A stretch of DNA of 18,366 bases from N074bin45 sp039587475. GTDB lineage: Bacteria; Gemmatimonadota; Gemmatimonadetes; Gemmatimonadales; GWC2-71-9. The stretch spans positions 1 through 18,366 of the forward strand of contig JBDHIK010000050.1 in assembly GCA_039587475.1 (NCBI GenBank), in the 5' to 3' direction. Shown in pieces: positions 1-6,119 of this stretch; positions within the stretch are counted from its first letter, which is position 1; each line of letters begins with the position of its first letter. The position numbers and the translations under genes are program-made. The notes beneath the pieces were generated by a model. It was not told the origin of the DNA. It saw nothing but the letters and a program-made list of their open reading frames with translations, and ran no database searches.

Positions 1-400
1 GCAGTTCGTTGGACTTGCCGATGACGAAGGTGCTGAACGTGTAGCGCTCGTTGAGGGGTTTGGCGCCGGCGCTCGCGACCGACTGCCGCGGCCCCTCGGT
101 CGTCCCCGGGGGTGCCACGAAGAAGTCCATCTGTGGGCGCTGCCGTTGATCCTCGTGGACCCGGAACAGTACACGCGCGCCGCTGCCGAGTATGGGCTCG
201 GCCAAGGTGGATAGGAGGGCGGCGTGCTTGGTCTCGTTCCACTCGACCGCAAACTGGTCGGGCGCGCCAACGATGAGACGCTTCTCATCGAGGGCCACCG
301 CTTCGGTGGGTTCGAGCCAGGTCCGGATCGCGTGATCAGGGATCTCCTGACGCGCGTTCTCGAGGATGCGCCTCCATGCTTCTTTGGCAGTCAGCTGCAT
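1..400 (-). CDS. dnaA: Chromosomal replication initiator DnaA (N-terminal part, cut by window edge)
   Basis: DnaA binds oriC DnaA boxes and melts the origin. Reading the minus strand from an ATG at 400 gives a protein starting MQLTAKEAWRRILENARQEI, which matches domain I of DnaA. A variable linker follows, then the domain III entry LNERYTFSTFVIGKSNEL, a very typical DnaA AAA+ entry sequence. About 133 codons are visible; the AAA+ core and the DNA-binding domain lie outside. A TTG 11 codons upstream (433) is in frame, but it would sit almost at the predicted transcription start, so I prefer the ATG. The gene is divergent from rpmH, a common origin-proximal arrangement. A DnaA-box-like nonamer over its promoter suggests autoregulation (inference). 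Confidence 0.96.
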   Translation of the reverse strand, partial: MQLTAKEAWRRILENARQEIPDHAIRTWLEPTEAVALDEKRLIVGAPDQFAVEWNETKHAALLSTLAEPILGSGARVLFRVHEDQRQRPQMDFFVAPPGTTEGPRQSVASAGAKPLNERYTFSTFVIGKSNEL

Positions 401-444
401 CGATTCCCGAAATTTATCTTGGGGTTCTTCCAAGGGCGGGCGGG

Positions 445-473
445 ATAGTACGGGTCCGATGTGGAAAAGTCAA
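445..473 (-). promoter_or_regulatory. Predicted dnaA promoter
   Basis: On the minus strand the -35 is TTGACT (468-473) and the -10 is TACTAT (445-450), with an exact 17-base spacer. Transcription would start near 438, giving a leader of about 38 bases before the dnaA ATG at 400. This is a motif-based prediction only. Confidence 0.6.
460..468 (+). promoter_or_regulatory. DnaA-box-like nonamer in dnaA/rpmH spacer
   Basis: TGTGGAAAA (reverse complement TTTTCCACA) differs at one position from the consensus TGTGGATAA. It overlaps the spacer and -35 of the predicted dnaA promoter, which fits classical DnaA autorepression. I see no second box in the window, so this spacer does not look like a complete oriC. 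A box cluster could lie downstream of dnaA, outside the window. Confidence 0.5.
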
Positions 474-475
474 CC

Positions 476-505
476 TTGACCGTAAGACGTTTCCTTGGGT
501 AGCTT
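476..505 (+). promoter_or_regulatory. Possible rpmH operon promoter
   Basis: TTGACC (476-481) followed after 18 bases by TAGCTT (500-505) is a plausible but weak promoter. The -35 is good and the -10 is poor. The start would be about 20 bases before the rpmH ATG. Its -35 is the mirror image of the dnaA -35, with only two bases between them. Confidence 0.35.
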
Positions 506-531
506 CCCTGGCTCATTGGAGGCAAGGATTT

Positions 532-693
532 ATGAAACCGACGTACCGGCCGCGCAACCGGCGGCGTGTAAATAAGCACGGTTTTCGAGCCCGGATGGCC
601 ACTCGCTGGGGCCGGGCCATTCTGTCCCGACGCCGCAAGAAGGGGCGCCGGCGCCTGACCGTGGGGCACCCCTCCAAGCACGGAGGGTACTGA
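532..693 (+). CDS. rpmH: 50S ribosomal protein L34
   Basis: L34 is a small basic protein of the large ribosomal subunit. The 53-residue product begins MKPTYRPRNRRRVNKHGFRA and continues with the family core RARMATRWGRAILSRRRKKG. I chose the ATG at 532 because a GGAGG (518-522) lies nine bases upstream and the protein starts as the family does; an upstream ATG in the same frame only adds unrelated residues. The usual bacterial protein ends near RRRLTV. Here about nine further residues follow (GHPSKHGGY), a small C-terminal tail. It leads the operon with rnpA, whose likely start overlaps the rpmH stop. Confidence 0.97.
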   Translation: MKPTYRPRNRRRVNKHGFRARMATRWGRAILSRRRKKGRRRLTVGHPSKHGGY

Positions 694-1043
694 CGCCAGC
701 TGCGCGGTTTGAGCGCGCCGCACGGCTGAGGCAGGCGACCGACATACGGCGCCTGCTCAAGCAGGGGCGGCGGCGGCGGCGGCGCTACCTTGAGTTTGTC
801 TGGACCGAAAGCACGGTGGGCCACGCCCGGATGGGGCTGATTGTTCCCAAGTTCCATCACACGGCGGTGGCCCGCAATCGTTTGAGGCGTCGGGTCCGGG
901 AGATGTGGCGGACCGAGATACAGTCGGACCAGGGGAACCTCGATCTCGTCATCCGCGCCCGGCGCGAGGCCTACGACGCCCCTCAGGTGGCACTCAAGGC
1001 CGAACTTCTTCAGTGGCGCGACGCTGTTCGAACAGCCGGTTGA
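690..1043 (+). CDS. rnpA: Ribonuclease P protein component, probable CTG start
   Basis: RnpA is the protein subunit of RNase P, which trims the 5' end of precursor tRNAs. The frame contains the signature ARNRLRRRVREMWR (RNR motif), preceded by the N-terminal part TDIRRLLKQGRRRRRRYLEF. The only ATG in frame (816) would remove the first 42 residues, including the N-terminal half of the fold. Upstream, back to a stop at 573, the frame has no ATG, GTG or TTG. The best candidate is CTG at 690, which overlaps the rpmH stop as CTGA and has GGAGG at 682-686. It gives 117 residues, the usual RnpA length. Translational coupling to rpmH is likely. The family call is secure; the exact start is inference. 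Confidence 0.88.
   Translation: MTPAARFERAARLRQATDIRRLLKQGRRRRRRYLEFVWTESTVGHARMGLIVPKFHHTAVARNRLRRRVREMWRTEIQSDQGNLDLVIRARREAYDAPQVALKAELLQWRDAVRTAG
768..782 (+). repeat. (CGG)5 codon run in rnpA
   Basis: Five in-frame CGG codons followed by CGC encode six consecutive arginines near the RnpA N-terminus. It is a short simple repeat that could be prone to slippage. Positive charge here is expected for an RNA-binding protein. Confidence 0.8.
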
Positions 1044-1046
1044 ACG

Positions 1047-1277
1047 ATGCGCGTTGTCCTGCAACTACCCAGGAACATTCTCATTGGCCTCATCCGTGGC
1101 TACCAAAGATTCGTATCCCCGGCCCTGCCGGCGAGTTGCCGGTTCCACCCCTCGTGTTCCGAGTACACGCGCCAGGCCGTGGCCCGGCACGGGGCCCTGC
1201 GCGGAACCTGGTTGGGGACCAAGCGCCTCCTGCGGTGCCACCCCTTCAATCCCGGCGGGTATGATCCCGTTCCGTAA
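1047..1277 (+). CDS. yidD: Membrane protein insertion efficiency factor YidD
   Basis: YidD is a small membrane-associated protein that assists YidC-dependent insertion. The 76-residue product shows the family core IGLIRGYQRFVSPALPASCR, then the FHPSCSEYTRQA region and the closing RCHPFNPGGYDPVP. The conserved Cys, Pro and Gly residues are intact. The start lies three bases after the rnpA stop, and the position between rnpA and yidC is the canonical one. There is no clear Shine-Dalgarno, so translation is probably coupled to rnpA. Confidence 0.96.
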   Translation: MRVVLQLPRNILIGLIRGYQRFVSPALPASCRFHPSCSEYTRQAVARHGALRGTWLGTKRLLRCHPFNPGGYDPVP

Positions 1278-1293
1278 CAGCCTGAAGTAGGCC

Positions 1294-3015
1294 ATGGATC
1301 GTCGCTTCCTGCTAGCCATGGCCCTGATCATGGCCATCCTCCTCGGGCCGGGTCTGTTCCGCGATCCGCCGCCTCCGGACACCGGGGTGGACCTCGACAC
1401 TCTCGCCACCATCGAGCCTGAGCCGATTGCGGCTCCCTCGCAGGCACCGGCCCTCGAGGTCCCGACAACGGACACGGTCCCGGCAATCGACGTCGACACG
1501 GTCGTGGTCACCTCGGACCTGTACCGATTCGTCGTGAGCACCCGGGGTGGGCGCCTGATCAGCGCCGTCCTCAGCCGCTACAACTACACCATCGAGGGCC
1601 GCCAGGACGAGCACGTCGAGCTGTTCCACCCCAACGGGGACTTCCTGGCGCCCCGTCTACTGGTCGGTCGCGACACCGTCTTCCTCGACGACTGGGTGTT
1701 CACGCCGTCAGCCCGGCAGCTGACCGTCGACCGACCCGTGGAGTTGATTCTCCGTGGGGCCGGACAGGGACTGGCCGTCGAACTCCGGTACCGGTTCATA
1801 CCGGAGACCTACTACGTCGAAGTTTCGGGAGCGGTCACAGGCCTTGGGCCCAATGGTGGGCTGCTCCTGATCGGCATGGGTCCGGGTGTGGCGAATACGG
1901 AGAAGAACAGCTCCGAGAACAAGCGCAACATGGGCTTCGTGACCCGGAACGGCGGCAGCAACCTCACCAGGTTCTCCAGTTTGGATCCCGGGGAATCCGT
2001 CACGGAATCGGGCCCGTTTCAATGGGTGGCGGTCAAATCGAAGTACTTCGTCACAGCCGTGCTGGCGACCCACGATGGCGCCGTGCCTCTGAGCGGCGTC
2101 ACCGCGAGCGTAGCGGCGGATGCGCCGAAAGACCCGGAAACGGCAGCGCTCTGGACCAGCCTGCCCGTCGCATCTGACGGCGCCTACCAATTCACAGGTT
2201 ATGCCGGGCCGATGGAGTACCCGCGGCTCAAGGCCATCGGCCACGGGTTCGACGACGTGAACCCTTACGGATGGCCCGGGCTCCGGACCCTGATCCGTCC
2301 GGTGGCGGTCGCGGCCCGCTGGATCCTGGTCTGGATGCATGAAACGCTGAACCTGCACTATGGTGTCGTGCTCATCCTGTTCGGCGTCCTGATCCGGGTG
2401 GTGCTGTGGCCGCTGAACCAGAAGGCCATGCGAGCCAGCCTGCGAATGCAGGCGGTCCAGCCACTCATGAAGGAACTGCAGGACAAGTACAAGGACCAGC
2501 CCGAGAAGCTCCAGAAGGAGATGTTCAAGCTCTACAAGGAGCACAACGTCAACCCGCTGGGCGGCTGTTGGCCCATGCTGTTGCCGTTTCCAGTGCTGAT
2601 TGCGCTGTTCTTCGTGTTCCAGAACACCATCGAGTTGCGCGGGGTCTCCTTCATGTGGCTACCGGACCTGGCCCAGCCGGATCCGCTGTATGTCATCCCG
2701 CTCCTGATGGGCGTCTCGATGTTCTTTGTCAGCAAGGTGGGCCAGATGGGGATGGAGCCCAACCCGCAGATGAAGATGATGCTATACGTCATGCCGGTGA
2801 TGATGACGGTGCTGTTCGCCAACTTCGCCTCGGGCCTCAACCTGTATTACACGGTGCAGAATCTCGTCAGCATTCCCCAACAGTTCTGGATTGCCCAGGA
2901 ACGACTCAAGGCCAACCCGCCCAAGAAGGCCCAGCCGACCGAGGCGCCACCGGCCGATGATGGCCCGGGACACCCGGCCCGCCCCAAGCAAAAGAAGCGC
3001 AAGAAGCGCAAGTAA
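1294..3015 (+). CDS. yidC: Membrane protein insertase YidC
   Basis: YidC inserts and folds inner-membrane proteins, alone or with SecYEG. The 573-residue protein has the Gram-negative layout. An N-terminal membrane anchor covers about residues 4-22 (FLLAMALIMAILLGPGLF). A long periplasmic beta-domain runs to about 345. The conserved insertase bundle begins near LNLHYGVVLILFGVLIRVVL, with the groove arginine in GVLIRVV, and includes NPLGGCWPMLLPFPVLIALF and the later PNPQMKMMLYVMPVMMTVLF helix. The C-terminus is a lysine/arginine-rich tail (QKKRKKRK) typical of ribosome contact. It follows yidD by 16 bases, in the usual order. Confidence 0.97.
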   Translation: MDRRFLLAMALIMAILLGPGLFRDPPPPDTGVDLDTLATIEPEPIAAPSQAPALEVPTTDTVPAIDVDTVVVTSDLYRFVVSTRGGRLISAVLSRYNYTIEGRQDEHVELFHPNGDFLAPRLLVGRDTVFLDDWVFTPSARQLTVDRPVELILRGAGQGLAVELRYRFIPETYYVEVSGAVTGLGPNGGLLLIGMGPGVANTEKNSSENKRNMGFVTRNGGSNLTRFSSLDPGESVTESGPFQWVAVKSKYFVTAVLATHDGAVPLSGVTASVAADAPKDPETAALWTSLPVASDGAYQFTGYAGPMEYPRLKAIGHGFDDVNPYGWPGLRTLIRPVAVAARWILVWMHETLNLHYGVVLILFGVLIRVVLWPLNQKAMRASLRMQAVQPLMKELQDKYKDQPEKLQKEMFKLYKEHNVNPLGGCWPMLLPFPVLIALFFVFQNTIELRGVSFMWLPDLAQPDPLYVIPLLMGVSMFFVSKVGQMGMEPNPQMKMMLYVMPVMMTVLFANFASGLNLYYTVQNLVSIPQQFWIAQERLKANPPKKAQPTEAPPADDGPGHPARPKQKKRKKRK

Positions 3016-3046
3016 GGCAGTTCCAGGCCGCCCGTCGCGCCAAATG

Positions 3047-3070
3047 GGCCGGGTCCCTGGTGGCCCGGCC
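3047..3070 (+). terminator. Strong hairpin between yidC and mnmE
   Basis: GGCCGGG (3047-3053) and CCCGGCC (3064-3070) form a perfect seven-pair GC stem with a ten-base loop. It is followed by a modest T-rich stretch (AGTTAATTT). It may act as a terminator or attenuator after yidC. The short T tract makes complete termination uncertain. Confidence 0.4.
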
Positions 3071-3084
3071 AGTTAATTTCCCTC

Positions 3085-4428
3085 ATGCTCTCCGATGTCA
3101 TCGTCGCCTTGGCCACCCCACCGGGGCGCTCGGCTCTGGCTGTGGTCAGGGTGAGTGGGGCCGGCGCCTTTGAGGTGGCCGGCAGGGTCATCGTAGACTT
3201 CTCCGCGGAGCCGCCGCGGCAAGCGGTCCTGGCCCAGTTTCATGACGGCGGCCAGGCTGTCGACCGGGGCATCTACATCGCCTACCAAGGGCCCCAGAGC
3301 TACACCGGCGAAGACGTGATCGAACTGATCTGCCACGGGGGTATGGCCACTGGTGCCCGGGTGGTGTCGGCCCTCGAAGGTGCCGGCGCCCGACCGGCCG
3401 TTCCCGGGGAGTTCACGCGCCGCGCCGTTCTGAACGGCAAATTGGACTTGATCCAGGCCGAGGCCATCAGCGATCTGATCGATGCCACGGCCCCAGTCCA
3501 GGCGCGGGCCGCATTGCACCAACTCGATGGCGGACTGTCACGACGGCTGGGGGCGTTGCGAGAAGATCTCCTCGTCTTGGCGGCCCAACTCAACTACGAT
3601 GTCGACTTCCCCGAGGAGGATGACCCTCCGGTGGCACGGTCCCTCGTGGTCGAGCGGCTGCATGCCATCCAGAGCGCCATCGATCTGCTGGTGCGAACCG
3701 CACCAGCAGGTGCCCGCCTGCGAGAAGGCGCCCTGGTGGTGCTCGCCGGCCGCCCCAATGTCGGAAAATCGTCCCTGTTCAACGCCCTTCTGGGATCGGA
3801 GCGGGCCATCGTCACCGAGACTCCCGGCACGACGCGGGACGCCATCGAGGCTGGGACCGATTTCGCGGGCTGGCCCGTTCGGCTCATCGACACGGCCGGT
3901 CTGCGTCCACGAGCCGGGCGGATCGAGCGCCTGGGAATCGAAGTCAGCGAACGCTACCTCGAGGCCGCCGACGTCGTGTTGCTCTGCGTCGAGTCGGGTC
4001 GCGATCTCCTGCCGGATGAAGCCGCCATGCTCGACGGCGACTCGATCGAAGGGGGACGCGTACTGCTGGTCCGGACCAAAGCCGACCTGGTCGAACACCA
4101 CGACTCAAGTCCAGGCACCCAGGTGTCGAGTTTCAGCGCTGAGGGGCTCGACCGTCTCAGAGAGCTGATCGCTGAGGCGTCGTTCGGCCTGGCGGAGCTT
4201 CAGGGCGGGATCGAACCGGTTCTGACCAGGACCCGGCACCGTCAGGCCCTGGTTGCGGCGGCGAACGAACTCGCCCAGGCCGATGAAGTCCTCACCGGTG
4301 ACGGAGAGACGGTCTTGGCGACCCATCACCTGCAACAGGCCATTCACGGTCTCGACGCTCTGATCGGAGCGGTGGATGTCGAAGATGTCCTCGACCGCGT
4401 GTTCAGTACCTTCTGCGTGGGGAAATGA
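3085..4428 (+). CDS. mnmE: tRNA modification GTPase MnmE (TrmE)
   Basis: With MnmG, MnmE installs the 5-carboxymethylaminomethyl or aminomethyl group on wobble uridine 34 of certain tRNAs. The 447-residue protein begins with the folate-binding N-domain (DVIVALATPPGRSALAVVRV; GEFTRRAVLNGKLDLIQAEA). It then has a Ras-like GTPase insert: G1 GRPNVGKS at about 222-229, G2 TPGTTRD, G3 DTAGLR and G4 TKAD. It ends with the helical domain and the conserved C-terminal FCVGK with its essential cysteine, so it is full length. No Shine-Dalgarno is visible before the ATG. mnmG, often the next gene, does not follow here. Confidence 0.97.
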   Translation: MLSDVIVALATPPGRSALAVVRVSGAGAFEVAGRVIVDFSAEPPRQAVLAQFHDGGQAVDRGIYIAYQGPQSYTGEDVIELICHGGMATGARVVSALEGAGARPAVPGEFTRRAVLNGKLDLIQAEAISDLIDATAPVQARAALHQLDGGLSRRLGALREDLLVLAAQLNYDVDFPEEDDPPVARSLVVERLHAIQSAIDLLVRTAPAGARLREGALVVLAGRPNVGKSSLFNALLGSERAIVTETPGTTRDAIEAGTDFAGWPVRLIDTAGLRPRAGRIERLGIEVSERYLEAADVVLLCVESGRDLLPDEAAMLDGDSIEGGRVLLVRTKADLVEHHDSSPGTQVSSFSAEGLDRLRELIAEASFGLAELQGGIEPVLTRTRHRQALVAAANELAQADEVLTGDGETVLATHHLQQAIHGLDALIGAVDVEDVLDRVFSTFCVGK

Positions 4429-4498
4429 CCTTCCCGGAGAAGGAGCGCGTTCCCGCAACGACCGCTACATTCTCGCACCACTTCATCGAGGAATTGGC

Positions 4499-5113
4499 GT
4501 GACGGCAATCCAATGGCATGGCGGCCTCGAGGCCGCGGCGGAGTTGGCCCGGGAATCCGGGCGACCCATCCTCATCCAGTTCGAAGCCCCCGGATGACTG
4601 GGCTGCCACGCCCTGGATACCGTGACGTATCCCCGACCCGAAGTACAGGAATCCCTGACGGCCTTTGAGCTGGTGCGGGTCAGTCTGGCAGATCGGGACG
4701 CTGAGGCCCGATCGCTCATCAAGCGATACCGGACCCTCTGGTCGCCGGGTTTCGTCCTGCTGGACCACAACGAGACGGAACTACGGCGCTTCCTGGGGTT
4801 CCAGCCCCCGCGCGACCTCATGGCCGAGCTGTCCGTAGGCCTCGGGCAAGTCCACTTGCTGCATCGCCGGCCGGACGAGGCCTACACGCTGTGGCGGTCG
4901 GTGGCGGACCTGGACCCGGCTGCCCCGGTGTCGGCCGAGGCGCTCTATTGGTCGGGCATCGCTCTGTTCGTCCGGGACGGCAAGCCGGTCGACTGGCTGC
5001 GCGAGTACTGGGCCGAACTGGGGGAACGGTTCCCCGGGAGCCGGTGGTGGACCCATGCCGACGTCTGGCCGGGGGGCAACTGGGAGTCGTTTCGGAGGGG
5101 CCCTGCGGGCTAG
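4499..5113 (+). CDS. Thioredoxin-fold selenoprotein candidate (UxxC), read through in-frame TGA
   Basis: The likely start is GTG at 4499, with GAGGA at 4488-4492. The frame reads MTAIQWHGGLEAAAELARES, then GRPILIQFEAPG, an in-frame TGA (4595-4597), and LGCHALDTVTYPRPEV. It continues open to TAG at 5113, 204 residues in all. The TGA falls at residue 33, exactly the first position of the thioredoxin CxxC motif, giving U33-L-G-C36. The downstream half has the expected thioredoxin elements (SPGFVLLDHNETELRRFLGF) and then a helical, TPR-like tail (RPDEAYTLWRSVADLDPAAP). A SECIS-like hairpin follows the TGA. Family knowledge: Sec-for-Cys exchange in UxxC thioredoxin-like proteins is a recurrent bacterial theme, and such proteins are thiol/selenol oxidoreductases. 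The substrate is unknown. The alternative is a nonsense mutation or sequencing error. Confidence 0.8.
4615..4632 (+). promoter_or_regulatory. SECIS-like hairpin downstream of TGA
   Basis: GGATAC (4615-4620) pairs perfectly with GTATCC (4627-4632) around a six-base loop CGTGAC. The loop starts 23 bases after the TGA codon and has G as its second base, followed by U. Bacterial SECIS elements recognised by SelB are stem-loops just after the UGA with a G early in the apical loop, so distance and loop both fit. A small GGGC/GCCC hairpin (4600-4613) lies between the TGA and this stem. No computed folding was available. Confidence 0.6.
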
Positions 5114-6054
5114 GCGGTGCGGATGCCGCGCGCGACCTCGTCCGCCTGCTGCAAGTCGGCGGACGAGGCCCTGAGAGCGTGCGCCACGCCGCGTTCCTGC
5201 ACCATGGCGCCGGCCATGCGATGACCGAGGTAATACCCGGCTCGTTCCGGAATCACGCGGCCGCCGACCAGGCGCGACGCCGGACTCATCCCCCCGGTCA
5301 GGTAACGCAGTTGCAGGCCGAGTCCTGTTCGCTCGAGGACCGGCTCGGTTGAGCGTCGCAAAAAAGCCTCCAGTTCCCGGAGGCGATGATACTGGCGGCG
5401 CGCGTAGCCGAAGTAATCTGAAGGATCGAACCCGGGCGCGACGGCCTGGGATGCATGAACGGCGAGCCCTTCGTTGAACAGCAACTCACGGAGCGGGATG
5501 CGGCTACCGGCTGCCCAGACGTCGTAGTACCCCCCAGCGTTCTCGATGAGGGTGCGGTGGGCGCTGACACTCGAAGGCGAGGTGTAGCGCACCGCGTGCG
5601 CCAGCTCATGCGCCAACCACAGTGGAATGAGCGTTGGGCTCAGACCAAGACCATAGGACTCGGGGTTGGCGCGTCCGGTGAAATGCTCCAGGCAAATGAA
5701 GGCAATGCCACGCCCGTTGACGACCAGTTCACCGGCGTTGGCCGCGCCGACGCCGACCATCAGGTAGGTGTCGGTGGGTCGGTCGATTTCGAGGATGTCT
5801 TCCGCGCGCGCCAGGGTGGTTTCCACCATCGTTGCGAGATCGACGCTCTCGAGCAGGACCTTGAGGTCTGTCCGGTCGGCGCCGAGCGTTCGCTCGATGA
5901 CTTCCTCCCCCTGTGGGCTGTCGGGGTCGAGGACGTAGTTGCGCCAATACGCGCCGAGAATGGCGCGATGGGAATCGAGATAGGTGCGGTAGGCCGTGCG
6001 CCGATCAGGTGCCTTGAGGACGGCGAGAAAGTCGGGGACGAGATTGATCAGCAC
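5110..6054 (-). CDS. HExxH zinc metallopeptidase-like protein (DUF2268-like)
   Basis: The 314-residue protein carries the zinc-peptidase motif H149-E-L-A-H153 (LIPLWLAHELAHAVRY) and a downstream glutamate at 195 in LLFNEGLAVHAS, the usual third metal ligand of gluzincins. Overall it resembles the predicted Zn-dependent protease family DUF2268; I am sure of the motif but less sure of the family. The start is GTG at 6054, the first start after an in-frame stop. There is no signal peptide or membrane segment, so it is probably cytoplasmic. It is the last gene of the minus-strand run. Its stop and the stop of the facing selenoprotein gene share the bases CTAG (5110-5113). The substrate is unknown. 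Confidence 0.75.
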   Translation of the reverse strand: MLINLVPDFLAVLKAPDRRTAYRTYLDSHRAILGAYWRNYVLDPDSPQGEEVIERTLGADRTDLKVLLESVDLATMVETTLARAEDILEIDRPTDTYLMVGVGAANAGELVVNGRGIAFICLEHFTGRANPESYGLGLSPTLIPLWLAHELAHAVRYTSPSSVSAHRTLIENAGGYYDVWAAGSRIPLRELLFNEGLAVHASQAVAPGFDPSDYFGYARRQYHRLRELEAFLRRSTEPVLERTGLGLQLRYLTGGMSPASRLVGGRVIPERAGYYLGHRMAGAMVQERGVAHALRASSADLQQADEVARGIRTA

Positions 6055-6119
6055 GGGACAGAATACGAAAGGTCACGGTGCCAGGTCAATAGACTTGTTT
6101 TGCGGGAGGGGTTGTCCGT

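Noticed and set aside
401..531. Complete oriC in the dnaA/rpmH spacer
   Set aside because: Only one DnaA-box-like nonamer and no AT-rich unwinding region were found. The origin may lie on the other side of dnaA, outside the window.
1065..1541. Long minus-strand ORFs opposite yidC, mnmE, mutS and others
   Set aside because: They are shadows of strongly conserved genes on the other strand, with no family signatures or start signals of their own.
4376..4597. A 73-residue ORF ending at the TGA at 4597
   Set aside because: Its first half is out-of-frame mnmE sequence and its second half is the N-terminus of the thioredoxin-fold gene. It is an artefact of treating TGA as a stop.
4622..5113. A 163-residue ORF starting at GTG 4622 as an independent gene
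   Set aside because: It would start inside the thioredoxin fold just after the CxxC motif and has no ribosome site. The read-through frame with GTG 4499 explains it better.
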